This document shows, piece after piece, positions 51,484 through 60,021 of a stretch of DNA of 64,000 bases; position 1 is the first letter of the stretch; every line of letters begins with the position of its first letter. Origin of the DNA: Gemmatimonadota bacterium (GTDB lineage Bacteria; Gemmatimonadota; Gemmatimonadetes; Gemmatimonadales; Gemmatimonadaceae); contig BJHH01000001.1 of assembly GCA_014192065.1 (NCBI GenBank), positions 62,001 through 126,000 of the forward strand, written 5' to 3'. The notes below the pieces were generated by a model that made no database searches, was not told where the DNA came from, and saw only the letters and a program-made list of their open reading frames with translations. A program made the position numbers and the translations under genes.

Positions 51484-52173
51484 ATGACCCCAAGAACCTC
51501 TCACGCGATTCGTCTTGTTGCGTTCATCGTGACGGTCGCCCTGACCGGCGCCTGCTCAACCGCAGTGAGTCGCGCACGCCTGGATGGCATTGGCGTGATG
51601 GGTCAGCAGGGCGCGACCATCCGCGCGCAGCGCGACAGCGCGCGCTGGCCCTGGACCGCGGCCGACGCCGACTTCATGGCGACGATGTTGCATCATCACG
51701 CGCAGGCGATCGTCATGGCTCAGTGGGTTCCAACCCATGACGCAGATCCTGCCATTCACCGCCTCGCCGGCCGCATCATCACGGCGCAGACCGATGAGAT
51801 CCAGCTGATGCGCACCTGGCTGCTCGACCGCAACCAGCCGGTGCCCGACGCCAATCCCGCCGGCCAGACGATGCAGATGGGCGGGATGACGCACACCATG
51901 TTGATGCCGGGCATGCTCACCGACGCGCAGATGCAGGAGCTGGATGGGGCGCGCGGCAAGGAGTTCGACCGGCTCTTCCTCACCTATATGATTCAGCACC
52001 ATCGTGGCGCCGTGACGATGGTGAGTGCGCTCCACGAGCATCGCACCAACGCGCAGGACGAGACCATCTTCAAGTTTTCGGCCGACGTCCACATCGACCA
52101 GAGTACCGAAGTCGCACGCATGATCACGATGATGCTCGAGATGGGCTTCACGCCGCCGATGCCCCCGGGCTGA
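51484..52173 (+). CDS. DUF305 lipoprotein, copper-site-like
   Basis: A 229-residue exported ferritin-like protein with a lipobox TGACS. Seen: two helix pairs with His/Met clusters, TMLHHHAQAIVMAQW and YMIQHHRGAVTMVSALHEH, plus Met-rich AGQTMQMGGMTHTMLMPGM. DUF305 proteins often sit in copper-handling loci, so metal binding is likely but not proven here. The LVIVD-repeat gene follows by 55 bases in the same direction. Confidence 0.85.
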   Translation: MTPRTSHAIRLVAFIVTVALTGACSTAVSRARLDGIGVMGQQGATIRAQRDSARWPWTAADADFMATMLHHHAQAIVMAQWVPTHDADPAIHRLAGRIITAQTDEIQLMRTWLLDRNQPVPDANPAGQTMQMGGMTHTMLMPGMLTDAQMQELDGARGKEFDRLFLTYMIQHHRGAVTMVSALHEHRTNAQDETIFKFSADVHIDQSTEVARMITMMLEMGFTPPMPPG

Positions 52174-52228
52174 CGCGCGCGGCACCACGAGTGTGTCAAC
52201 CCCCGATTTCCCAATGAGGAGGCAGTCA

Positions 52229-54235
52229 ATGAAGGAACTGTTCCGTCGGATTACCCTGGCCGGCGTGCTCGTCGTCGGCATCGCGTGCGCGTACGCGACG
52301 CCACCGGCGCCGGCGCCGGCCGCCAAGCCCGATCCGCGCGTTGGCCTTAAGGCCGGTCTGAATAACGCCGGCGAAGCGCTCTCCGGCATGAAGGTCACGG
52401 CCAAGGCCGTCTCGCCGCCGGGATTTCTTGGTATCACGAACTCCGACCTCGCCTTCACCGGCAAGTACGCGATTCAGGGCAACTACAACGGCCCGGTGGT
52501 CTGGGACATCTCCAATCCCAGCAATCCGGTGATGGTCACCGCGTACACCTGCCCGGCGTCGCAGAACGACGTCTCGGTCTACAAGAACCTGATGTTCATC
52601 TCGGCCGAAGCCTTCAACGGACGGCTCGACTGCGGCACGGGCGGCACAGGCAGCGCGCCAATGGGCGCCGACTCGGTCAGCGCCGCGCGCTTCCGCGGCG
52701 TCCGCGTCTTTGACATCAGCGACATCAAGACGCCCAAGCTCGTGGCGAATGTGCAGACCTGCCGCGGCTCGCACACGCACACGGTGCTTGAGGACCCGAA
52801 AGACAAGCTGAACGTCTACATCTACGTGTCGGGTTCAGCGCCGATCCGTTCGTCCACCGAGCTGCCGGGCTGCGTGAACGCCAATCCGGCGCAAAACGAA
52901 AACTCGAGCCTGATGAAGATCGAGATCATCAAGGTGCCGCTCGCCAATCCGGCAGCGGCAGCTGTGGTGAGTCGCGCGAATGTCTTCACCGGTCTCACGA
53001 CGCCGGCCGCGCATGGCGGCGCGCCCGATGACCTCGCCGCCGCCGCGAAGGCGCTGGCGACAGCGAAGACAACGGGTGGTTTCGTGGCGAACAACCCGAG
53101 CACCGGCGCCGAGATGGTGGTGAACGTGGCCTCGCTGCGTCCGCTGCTCGACAGCATCGTGAAGGCGCGCGGTGGGGCTGGCCTTGCGGCGGCCACGTCG
53201 GCCGACACGACGGCGCTCCGTCCGCTCGTGCAGGGCTTCATCAATCGCGCGTTCGGCCAGCAGGCTGCGGCGCCGACGCCTGGCGTCACGCCAAATAGCT
53301 CTGGACGGCAGTGCCACGACATCACGGTGTACCCGGCCAAGGGAATCGCTGGCGGCGCGTGCGAAGGACATGGATTCCTGCTCGACATCAGCGATCCGAT
53401 CAACCCAGTTCGGCTCGATGCCGTGGCCGACTCGAACTTCGCCTACTGGCACTCGGCCACGTTTAACAATGACGGCACGAAGCTGCTCTTCTCGGACGAA
53501 TGGGGCGGCGGCAGCGGCCCACGTTGCCGCAGCACGGACCCCAAGGAATGGGGTTCGGACGCGATCTTCACGGTCGAAAACAAAAAGCTCAAGTTCCAGA
53601 GCTACTACAAGCTTCCCGCGGCGCAGACCGCGAACGAAAACTGCGTCGCGCACAACGGCTCGCTCATTCCGATTCCGGGCCGTGACGTGATGGTGCAGGC
53701 CTGGTACCAGGGTGGCATCTCGGTCTTCGACTGGACGGACGCCAAGAACCCGCAGGAAATCGCCTTCTTCGATCGCGGACCGGTGGACTCGACCCGCATG
53801 CAGATGGGCGGGTCGTGGTCGGTGTACTGGTACAACGGCGCGATCGTGAGCTCCGAGATTGCGCGCGGTTTGGACGTGGCCGACCTCATCCCGACCGAGC
53901 ACATCTCCCAGAACGAGATCGACGCGGCCAAGACCGTGCGCTGGGATTTCCTGAATGCGCAGGGTCAGCCGGCGATCAACTGGCCACCGACCTTCTCGCT
54001 GGCCAAGTCTTTTGTCGACCAGCTCGAGCGCAAGAAGTGCCTGTCTGCGGCGCGCATCGCCGAGGTCCGCCAGTCGCTCGCGACGGCGGAAGCCGGATCC
54101 GGCGCGTCACGTACGAACGCACTGTCCACGCTGGCGTCGGCCCTCGATGGCGACGCCCGCAACTCCTGCGACGGGCCGAAAGTCGGTCTGCTCAAGAAGG
54201 CGGTTGTTGACCTGCAGAACGTCATCATCCCGTAA
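52229..54235 (+). CDS. Exported LVIVD-repeat beta-propeller protein
   Basis: A 668-residue exported propeller of unknown activity. Seen from ATG 52229 (strong GAGGAGG before it): lipobox-like GIACAY signal; LVIVD-type units YNGPVVWDISNPSNPVMVTA, GVRVFDISDIKTPKLVANVQ, GISVFDWTDAKNPQEIAFF; an Ala-rich helical insert (about 245-355); and C-terminal helices. Cysteines in NGRLDCGTG, RGSHTHT, SGRQCHD and GGACEGHG could pair. It ends at a very clear terminator and is downstream of DUF305, with which it may cooperate. Confidence 0.82.
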   Translation: MKELFRRITLAGVLVVGIACAYATPPAPAPAAKPDPRVGLKAGLNNAGEALSGMKVTAKAVSPPGFLGITNSDLAFTGKYAIQGNYNGPVVWDISNPSNPVMVTAYTCPASQNDVSVYKNLMFISAEAFNGRLDCGTGGTGSAPMGADSVSAARFRGVRVFDISDIKTPKLVANVQTCRGSHTHTVLEDPKDKLNVYIYVSGSAPIRSSTELPGCVNANPAQNENSSLMKIEIIKVPLANPAAAAVVSRANVFTGLTTPAAHGGAPDDLAAAAKALATAKTTGGFVANNPSTGAEMVVNVASLRPLLDSIVKARGGAGLAAATSADTTALRPLVQGFINRAFGQQAAAPTPGVTPNSSGRQCHDITVYPAKGIAGGACEGHGFLLDISDPINPVRLDAVADSNFAYWHSATFNNDGTKLLFSDEWGGGSGPRCRSTDPKEWGSDAIFTVENKKLKFQSYYKLPAAQTANENCVAHNGSLIPIPGRDVMVQAWYQGGISVFDWTDAKNPQEIAFFDRGPVDSTRMQMGGSWSVYWYNGAIVSSEIARGLDVADLIPTEHISQNEIDAAKTVRWDFLNAQGQPAINWPPTFSLAKSFVDQLERKKCLSAARIAEVRQSLATAEAGSGASRTNALSTLASALDGDARNSCDGPKVGLLKKAVVDLQNVIIP

Positions 54236-54255
54236 CGGCAGTGCAGCCGATCGCG

Positions 54256-54292
54256 AAAACGGGCCGGGCGCGAAAGCGTCCGGCCCGTTTTT
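54256..54292 (+). terminator. Intrinsic terminator with GAAA tetraloop
   Basis: A stem of about 16 bp (54256-54271 with 54276-54291), one G-T pair, capped by GAAA and ending in TTTTT. Confidence 0.92.
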
Positions 54293-54420
54293 GCTTAGTG
54301 GCGTCTGGGTGGTTCGACCGTGCGGACGGCCGAATCAAGTGGTCAGCGCTGTCTTGCGGCTACAGCTTGCGCTGGGTGATACTCACCCAGTTTCCCACTC
54401 TACCCGCAACCGAGCCTCCG

Positions 54421-54807
54421 ATGACGCACCGTCCCGTTCACGCCGCCAACCTCCCCAAGCCTGTTGGTCCCTACTCGCCAGGCATGGGCTTCGAGCGCCT
54501 GGTGTTCGTCTCCGGCCAAGGCGCGACCGATCCAGGTACCGGCAAGATTCTGAGCGCTGACCCCGCCGCGCAGACGGAACAGTGTCTCAAGAATGTCGAG
54601 GCGATCCTCAAGGCCGCCGGCAGCGACCTGCAGCATGTGTTGCGCTGCGGCGTATTCCTGATCGACATGAAGGAGTTCGCGCAGATGAACCTGGCGTACC
54701 AGCGCATGTTCGGTGATCATCGTCCCGCGCGCACAACGGTCCAGGCGGCCGGACTTCCCGGCGAAGGTCTGCGCGTCGAGATCGACTGCATCGCGTACAT
54801 CCCCTAA
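54421..54807 (+). CDS. ridA: RidA-family enamine/imine deaminase
   Basis: A 128-residue trimeric cytoplasmic protein that hydrolyses reactive enamines such as 2-aminoacrylate. Seen: NLPKPVGPYSPGMG, RLVFVSGQGATDPGTGKI, QTEQCLKNVEAILKAAG and the active-site region RTTVQAAGLPGEGLRVEIDCIAYI. The family-typical start at ATG 54421 fits. It is monocistronic between a terminator and a convergent gene. Confidence 0.93.
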   Translation: MTHRPVHAANLPKPVGPYSPGMGFERLVFVSGQGATDPGTGKILSADPAAQTEQCLKNVEAILKAAGSDLQHVLRCGVFLIDMKEFAQMNLAYQRMFGDHRPARTTVQAAGLPGEGLRVEIDCIAYIP

Positions 54808-54821
54808 GGGCGACCGTTCGG

Positions 54822-56114
54822 TCACACCGACTCGGGCGGCTCCGGAGGCAACAACTCCGCGGCCGCTGATCCGGCCGCTGATCCGGCCGCGATTCCGGCC
54901 GCGCGGCCGGTTGCCCAGGCCCAATAAAAGTTGTAGCCGCCGATCGGTCCGAAGGCGTCGAGCACTTCACCGCAGAAGAACAATCCAGGATGCCGGCGGC
55001 TCTCCATCGTGCGCGAATTGACCTCGGCGAGACTCACGCCGCCACCGGTGACTTCCGCTTTTTTGTAGCCTTCGTCGCCGGTGCAGGGCAGCACGCCGCG
55101 AACGAGCGTGTCGATCAGGCGCAGCCGTTCCTCGCGGCGCAGATCCGCCAACGATCGCGTGGGATCGACGTTGGCGACACCAAGCAGCGCGTCGGCGAGC
55201 CGTTCGGGCATTTCGGCGCGCACGGCTCCGGTGACCGTGCGCGCGCCATGTGGCTTGAGCGCTAACTCCCACTGTGCGTCGTCGAGCGCGGTCCATTGCA
55301 CCTGGAGTCGCGCCGTCGCATCGCCTTCGGCGCGGGCGCGCACGAGCACGTGGGACACGTCCAGCACCGACGGTCCGCTGTATCCATGGTGCGTGAAGAG
55401 GAATCCACCAGTGGCCTGCGCGGTCCGGTGACCGGCCTTCGCGGTGAGCGTGACGGTGAGTGCAATGCCGGCCAGGCTCGCGAACGCACCCGAGCCATCG
55501 GTGAGCGGGGTGAGCGCGGCGTAGGTCGGATGCATTGTGTGGCCCAACGCTCGCGCGACGTCGAGTCCCTTGCCTTCGCTGCCGGTATTGGGAACCGACA
55601 GGCCGCCACAGGCGATGATCACCGCATCGGCGGCGAGTGGCGGCGCATCGGTCAGCGTGACCTGCCATCCGTTCCGGGTCGGTGCGATATCACGCACATG
55701 CGTGTTCATCCGGACCTGTACACCTGCGCCGGTGGCGTATGCGAGCAGCCCGTCGCGCACGTCGCGCGCCTTGTGCGAGGCCGGGAATACTTTGAGCGCC
55801 TCTGGCTCGTCGACCAGCGGGATCCCGAGGTCGCGCTCGAAAAACTGTCGCTGTTCGGCGAGTGGCCACGAACGCACGATCCGCCGCAGTGTGTTCACGG
55901 ACGAATCGGTCACGAAACGCGATTCATCCACGACCATCGGCAGGATGTTGCACCGTCCACCGCCGCTGATGAGGATCTTTCGGCCGCCGTCTTTCGTGCG
56001 CTCGATCAGCGTGACCTCGGCGCCGGCCGTCGCGGCGAAAATCGCCGCCATCGTGCCCGCCGCCCCCGCGCCGATGACCACGATGCGCCGCCGCCCGCGC
56101 GCGGGATCAGTCAT
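54822..56114 (-). CDS. BaiN/HI0933-like FAD-dependent oxidoreductase
   Basis: A 430-residue cytoplasmic flavoprotein of the BaiN/HI0933 group. Seen: dinucleotide motif VIGAGAAGTMAAIFAA at residues 12-27, KILISGGGRCNI, the NTGSEGKGLDVARALGH loop and the C-terminal GEVLDAFGPIGGYNFYWAWA, which closes the FAD site. The last 20 residues are an Ala/Gly/Ser tail (AAGSAAGSAAAE) from a short tandem DNA repeat near 54860-54911. The physiological substrate of this group is unclear. It faces ridA and is 49 bases downstream of the helicase gene. Confidence 0.9.
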   Translation of the reverse strand: MTDPARGRRRIVVIGAGAAGTMAAIFAATAGAEVTLIERTKDGGRKILISGGGRCNILPMVVDESRFVTDSSVNTLRRIVRSWPLAEQRQFFERDLGIPLVDEPEALKVFPASHKARDVRDGLLAYATGAGVQVRMNTHVRDIAPTRNGWQVTLTDAPPLAADAVIIACGGLSVPNTGSEGKGLDVARALGHTMHPTYAALTPLTDGSGAFASLAGIALTVTLTAKAGHRTAQATGGFLFTHHGYSGPSVLDVSHVLVRARAEGDATARLQVQWTALDDAQWELALKPHGARTVTGAVRAEMPERLADALLGVANVDPTRSLADLRREERLRLIDTLVRGVLPCTGDEGYKKAEVTGGGVSLAEVNSRTMESRRHPGLFFCGEVLDAFGPIGGYNFYWAWATGRAAGIAAGSAAGSAAAELLPPEPPESV

Positions 56115-56163
56115 GAACTCCCCCCGCGGGATTCAGACGCTGCGAGGCGCTGCGAGGCGGTGC

Positions 56164-57897
56164 TCAGCCCGCTCGGTCGCGTCGGATCAGGAGCTTCTTG
56201 CCCTTGATCGAACTCGCGGAAAGCGCGCCGATGATGTCGTCCGCCATATCCTCGGGCACTTCGACGATCGAGTGCCGGTCGAAAATGGTGATCGCGCCGA
56301 TGGAGCCAGAGTCAATTCCCAGCTCACCGGTGATCGCGCCCACGAGATCGCCGGGACGGATCTTCACCTTGCGGCCGCCACCGACGTAGAGCTTGGTCGT
56401 CGCGGCCGATGTGCTTTTCTTGGGCCGTTTGGGGCCGGACGTTGCGCCAGCCGCTGCACCGCCGACCGTTGGCCCACGCCGTGCTGCGCGGTCGGCTTCG
56501 CGTGCCCGCGCGGGATGACGCTCACGCTGCGGCGGTGCGACCGGAATCTCGACCTCCTCATCCTGACCGTCCTTCATCATCGACTGCTTCACGGCTGCCG
56601 CGGCGATGTCGGTCATCTTGAATTCCTTCGACATCGACTCGACGAACTCGCGCCACGGATCCAGTTCGCCCGTGAGGATCACGTCGCGCAACGCCGCTTT
56701 CGCGACTTCCATGCGTCGCGCCTTGAGGTCGGCGACGGTGGGCACATCGAGGAGTTCAATGGGCGCGCCGGTCACCCGCTCAATGTTGCGCAGCATCCGA
56801 TGCTCACGCGGCTCGGCGAGCGTGATGGCCGTGCCCGTACGTCCCGCGCGTCCCGTGCGTCCAATGCGGTGCACATAGGCTTCGGCCGCCGAGGGTACGT
56901 CGTAATTCACCACGTGCGATACGTGCTGCACGTCGAGCCCGCGCGCGGCGACGTCGGTCGCGATGAGGAGGTCCGACGTATGCGCGCGGAACTTCTTCAT
57001 GACGCGGTCGCGCTGTTCCTGCGACAGTCCGCCGTGCAGCGCCTCGGCGTGGTAGCCGCGCGCATTCAATGTTTCGGTGAGCCCGTCCACTTCGGTGCGC
57101 GTCCGGCAAAAGACGATCGCGCTCTTGGGGGCTTCGGCGTCGAGGATGCGACCCAGCGCGGCCATCTTGTGCGCGCGTGCGACGACGTAGGCGACCTGGC
57201 GCACCTGGGCCGTCTGGCCGGCAGCGACCTTCGCGTTGTCAATCCGAATGACTTCTGGATTGCGAAGGTGCGATTTCGCGATCGCGGAGATGCGCGGTGG
57301 CAGCGTGGCAGAAAAGAGGGCGACCTGCTTTTCTTTTGGCGTGGCGGCGAGGATCGCCTCGAGGTCGTCGGCGAAGCCCATGTCGAGCATTTCGTCGGCT
57401 TCGTCGAGTACCACGGTCTTCACGCTGGCGAGATGGACCGTCTTGCGGCGGATATGATCGAGGGCGCGCCCTGGCGTCGCGATCACGACGTCTACGCCGC
57501 GCTTGAGCGAACGGATCTGCGATTCCATCGACGCGCCGCCGTAAATCGGCACCGCGACTGCGCCAAGCGTCTTGCCGTAGCGATAGATCGCCTCGGCCAC
57601 CTGCATCGCGAGCTCACGGGTGGGAACCAGCACGAGAGTCGAGGTGCGCTCGCGCGGCGCTGCATTGGGGGTGATGCGCTGCAGGATCGGGAGTGCGAAG
57701 GCGGCGGTCTTGCCGGTTCCGGTCGCGGCCTGCGCAAGTACATCGCGGCCGGCAAGCAAGAGCGGGATCGCAGCGCTTTGGATCGGGGTCGGCTCTTCGT
57801 AGCCCAGCGCCGCGAGCGCGGCAAGTAAACGCGGGTCGAGCTGGAGCGAAGCAAACCTCGCGGCGGGTCCTTCGGGTTCTACGGGGCGCGGAGGCAT
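56164..57897 (-). CDS. deaD: DEAD-box RNA helicase with DbpA-type RNA-binding tail
   Basis: A 577-residue ATP-dependent RNA helicase acting in ribosome assembly or RNA decay (family knowledge). Seen: Q motif PTPIQSAAIP, Walker A AATGTGKT, PTRELAMQV, TPGR, DEAD as VLDEADEM, SAT in LFSATLP, ATDVAARGLD and HRIGRTGRAG. A basic linker is followed by a C-terminal DbpA/CsdA RNA-binding fold (about 500-575; KVKIRPGDLVGAITGE, IGAITIFDRHSIVEVP). The ATG at 57897 fits the N-terminus. Confidence 0.95.
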   Translation of the reverse strand: MPPRPVEPEGPAARFASLQLDPRLLAALAALGYEEPTPIQSAAIPLLLAGRDVLAQAATGTGKTAAFALPILQRITPNAAPRERTSTLVLVPTRELAMQVAEAIYRYGKTLGAVAVPIYGGASMESQIRSLKRGVDVVIATPGRALDHIRRKTVHLASVKTVVLDEADEMLDMGFADDLEAILAATPKEKQVALFSATLPPRISAIAKSHLRNPEVIRIDNAKVAAGQTAQVRQVAYVVARAHKMAALGRILDAEAPKSAIVFCRTRTEVDGLTETLNARGYHAEALHGGLSQEQRDRVMKKFRAHTSDLLIATDVAARGLDVQHVSHVVNYDVPSAAEAYVHRIGRTGRAGRTGTAITLAEPREHRMLRNIERVTGAPIELLDVPTVADLKARRMEVAKAALRDVILTGELDPWREFVESMSKEFKMTDIAAAAVKQSMMKDGQDEEVEIPVAPPQRERHPARAREADRAARRGPTVGGAAAGATSGPKRPKKSTSAATTKLYVGGGRKVKIRPGDLVGAITGELGIDSGSIGAITIFDRHSIVEVPEDMADDIIGALSASSIKGKKLLIRRDRAG

Positions 57898-57995
57898 AGA
57901 GCAAGATATACCAAGTTTGCCCCTTTAAGCTGACGAAACTGGGTGGAATTGGCCCATCTGTTCCGCTGGTAAGTCGTCTCAGCGGAGTGCCTCCG

Positions 57996-58172
57996 TCACT
58001 CCACACCGCTCCGCACGACCACTCCCACCGCCACGGCGCGCGGCCTGCTCAGGTTTGGCGTCCAGCCGATGTTGGTGTTCCGCAATGGGACGAGGAGGCG
58101 CGGGTCACCGGGCGCCCGGTAGAACAGGCCAAAGGTGCAGTGTGCGGGATCGGCCCACTGCCGGGCCGTCAG
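57996..58172 (-). CDS. Small DUF5808-like ORF, possibly a remnant
   Basis: The frame read back from 57996 carries HCTFGLFYRAPGDPRLLVPL followed by NIGWTPNLSRP, which matches the DUF5808 signature FxYxxxDPRxxVPxxxGIGWTxNF from memory. No ATG, GTG or TTG lies in a sensible place; a CTG at 58172 overlaps the cupin stop as CTGA. So either a rare CTG start is used (58 residues) or this is a decayed copy. The hydrophobic C-terminal helix of the family is shortened here. Confidence 0.45.
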   Translation of the reverse strand: MTARQWADPAHCTFGLFYRAPGDPRLLVPLRNTNIGWTPNLSRPRAVAVGVVVRSGVE

Positions 58173-58498
58173 TCCACGATGAAGAGTCGTGCACCCGATA
58201 TCGTGGACGAGCGGTGCGGTTGCGCCCCGTCGGCCACCTGATAGCTCATGCCCGGCGTCAGCGTGACCGTGCGGCCATCTGCGAGTTCGGTGTGCAGCAC
58301 ACCCGCGACGCAGAGCAGAATATGCCCCTTCTCGCACCAATGGTCGGCGAGGTAGTCCGCTGAATACTCCACCATGCGCACGCGGATCGTGCCGAGTTGG
58401 CGTGTACGCCAGGTCGCCACGCCGGTCGCACCCGGATGATCGACTGAGGCTACCTGGCTCCAGTCGGTGGTCTCAAACGGAATGTTCTGAATGTTCAT
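58169..58498 (-). CDS. DHCW-motif cupin protein
   Basis: A 109-residue single-domain cupin. Seen: ADHWCEKGHILLCVAG, the motif that names the group, carrying His, Cys and Glu as likely metal ligands, then LADGRTVTLTPGMSYQVADG. Activity is not known. It starts 18 bases after the amidase stop and so belongs to the same transcript. Confidence 0.88.
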   Translation of the reverse strand: MNIQNIPFETTDWSQVASVDHPGATGVATWRTRQLGTIRVRMVEYSADYLADHWCEKGHILLCVAGVLHTELADGRTVTLTPGMSYQVADGAQPHRSSTISGARLFIVD

Positions 58499-58516
58499 GA
58501 GAATCCTCGCAAATGA

Positions 58517-59950
58517 TCAGCCGGCGATGGCGGGCCGCTTTGTGCCGTGCATGGTCGCCTGCTCGAACGCGTGCGCCATCTGCAGGACGCTCCACTCGTG
58601 ACGCGCGCGGCCCACAATCTGGATGCCCACGGGTAGTCCCGCATTCGTGAACCCTGCCGGTACTGAAATCGCGGGATTGGTCATGAAGCTCACATACCAG
58701 CACGATCGCATCCAGTCGATGTACGTCTTCATCGGCGTGCCGCCGATCTCCGTCGGATACGGTATCGTCACGTCGAATGGAGCGACCTGCGTCACCGGGA
58801 GTACGAAATACTCATATCGCTGGAACAACTCGGTGGCCTGGTTGAACAGCTGCGATTGGCGTTCGGTGGCCTTGGCGACCTCGGCCGCCGTTTGTCGCTC
58901 GGCTTCGGCCACTTCCCATTGGATCGTCTCCTTCACGAGGTCTGGATGCTGGCGGACGAGCGCAGCGTAGCTGGTGTGAAAGCTGAGGTGCCGCAGCGCG
59001 AGGAAGGCGTCGTCAACCCCGGTAAAGTCGGGCTCGGCTTCCTCCACCACGCAACCCAGCGACTCGAACACCGCGCGGTTCTCGTTGATGACGCGGCTGA
59101 CTTCCGGTTCGAATGGAATCCCGCCGAGCCCCTTCCACCACGCCACGCGCACACCCTTGTAGTCGCGGCCAAGCGGACGTGCGAATTGGGCGGGGTCTTC
59201 GTCGATGGCCAGCGGCTCGTGCGGGTGCGGGCCGGCGATCGCGCTCAGAAACAACGCCACGTCGGCAACGTTTCGCGCCATCGGTCCCGATGTCGACAGG
59301 GGCGACCAGCTGTGCGGTTCGTTCGGCACCCGTCCCGGCGACGGGCGAAATCCGACCACGTTGCAGAACGCCGCCGGGTTGCGCAGCGATCCGCCGGTGT
59401 CGGTGCCGTCGGCGATCGGCAGCATGCCGCAGGCGAGCGAAACGGCAGCGCCACCGCTACTCCCACCGCAGGTCTTGGATAGGTCGTACGGGTTGAGCGT
59501 CGCGCCGAAGACGGGGTTGAACGTCTGCGACCCCGCACCAAACTCCGGCGTGTTGGTCTTGCCGATGGTGATCGCGCCGGCCGCGCGGCCGCGCTGCACG
59601 ATCAGCGCGTCCCTCGTCGGCACATTGTCGCGATACAATGGCGACCCCTTCACGGTACGAATGCCGGCGGTGTCGAGGAGGTCCTTGTGGGCGATGGGCA
59701 GTCCATGCAGCGCACCCAGCCGGTCGCCGCGGGCCGTGGCTTCATCTGCCAGAGCCGCCGCGGCCATCGCCTCGTCGGCGACGAGCGTGACGATGGCATT
59801 CACCTTCGGGTTCACGCGTTCGATCTGTGTCAGGTGTGCCTGGAGCAGTTCGCGCGCGGAGAGCTGCTTCGCCTTGATCATCGCCACCAGTTCGATTGCG
59901 GGGCGAAAGCAGAGATCTTCCGCGGACGTCGTACGCTCGGTTGGCTGCAT
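58517..59950 (-). CDS. Amidase-signature family amidase
   Basis: A 477-residue amidase hydrolysing an unidentified amide, cytoplasmic since no signal is seen. Seen from ATG 59950: the Lys-Ser-Ser triad K89 (IAHKDLLD), S164 (KTCGGSSGG) and S188 (DTGGSLRNPAAF). The open frame runs 89 codons upstream into the next gene without family sequence. It is not GatA of a transamidosome, as no gatB or gatC is near. It follows the class C serine hydrolase by 71 bases. Confidence 0.9.
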   Translation of the reverse strand: MQPTERTTSAEDLCFRPAIELVAMIKAKQLSARELLQAHLTQIERVNPKVNAIVTLVADEAMAAAALADEATARGDRLGALHGLPIAHKDLLDTAGIRTVKGSPLYRDNVPTRDALIVQRGRAAGAITIGKTNTPEFGAGSQTFNPVFGATLNPYDLSKTCGGSSGGAAVSLACGMLPIADGTDTGGSLRNPAAFCNVVGFRPSPGRVPNEPHSWSPLSTSGPMARNVADVALFLSAIAGPHPHEPLAIDEDPAQFARPLGRDYKGVRVAWWKGLGGIPFEPEVSRVINENRAVFESLGCVVEEAEPDFTGVDDAFLALRHLSFHTSYAALVRQHPDLVKETIQWEVAEAERQTAAEVAKATERQSQLFNQATELFQRYEYFVLPVTQVAPFDVTIPYPTEIGGTPMKTYIDWMRSCWYVSFMTNPAISVPAGFTNAGLPVGIQIVGRARHEWSVLQMAHAFEQATMHGTKRPAIAG

Positions 59951-60021
59951 GGGAACTGCCTCGTCTTCAGTGAATGGTCGGCCGTTGCGGTCGGTCAGCA
60001 CTGCGCGATGCCTCACACCGT

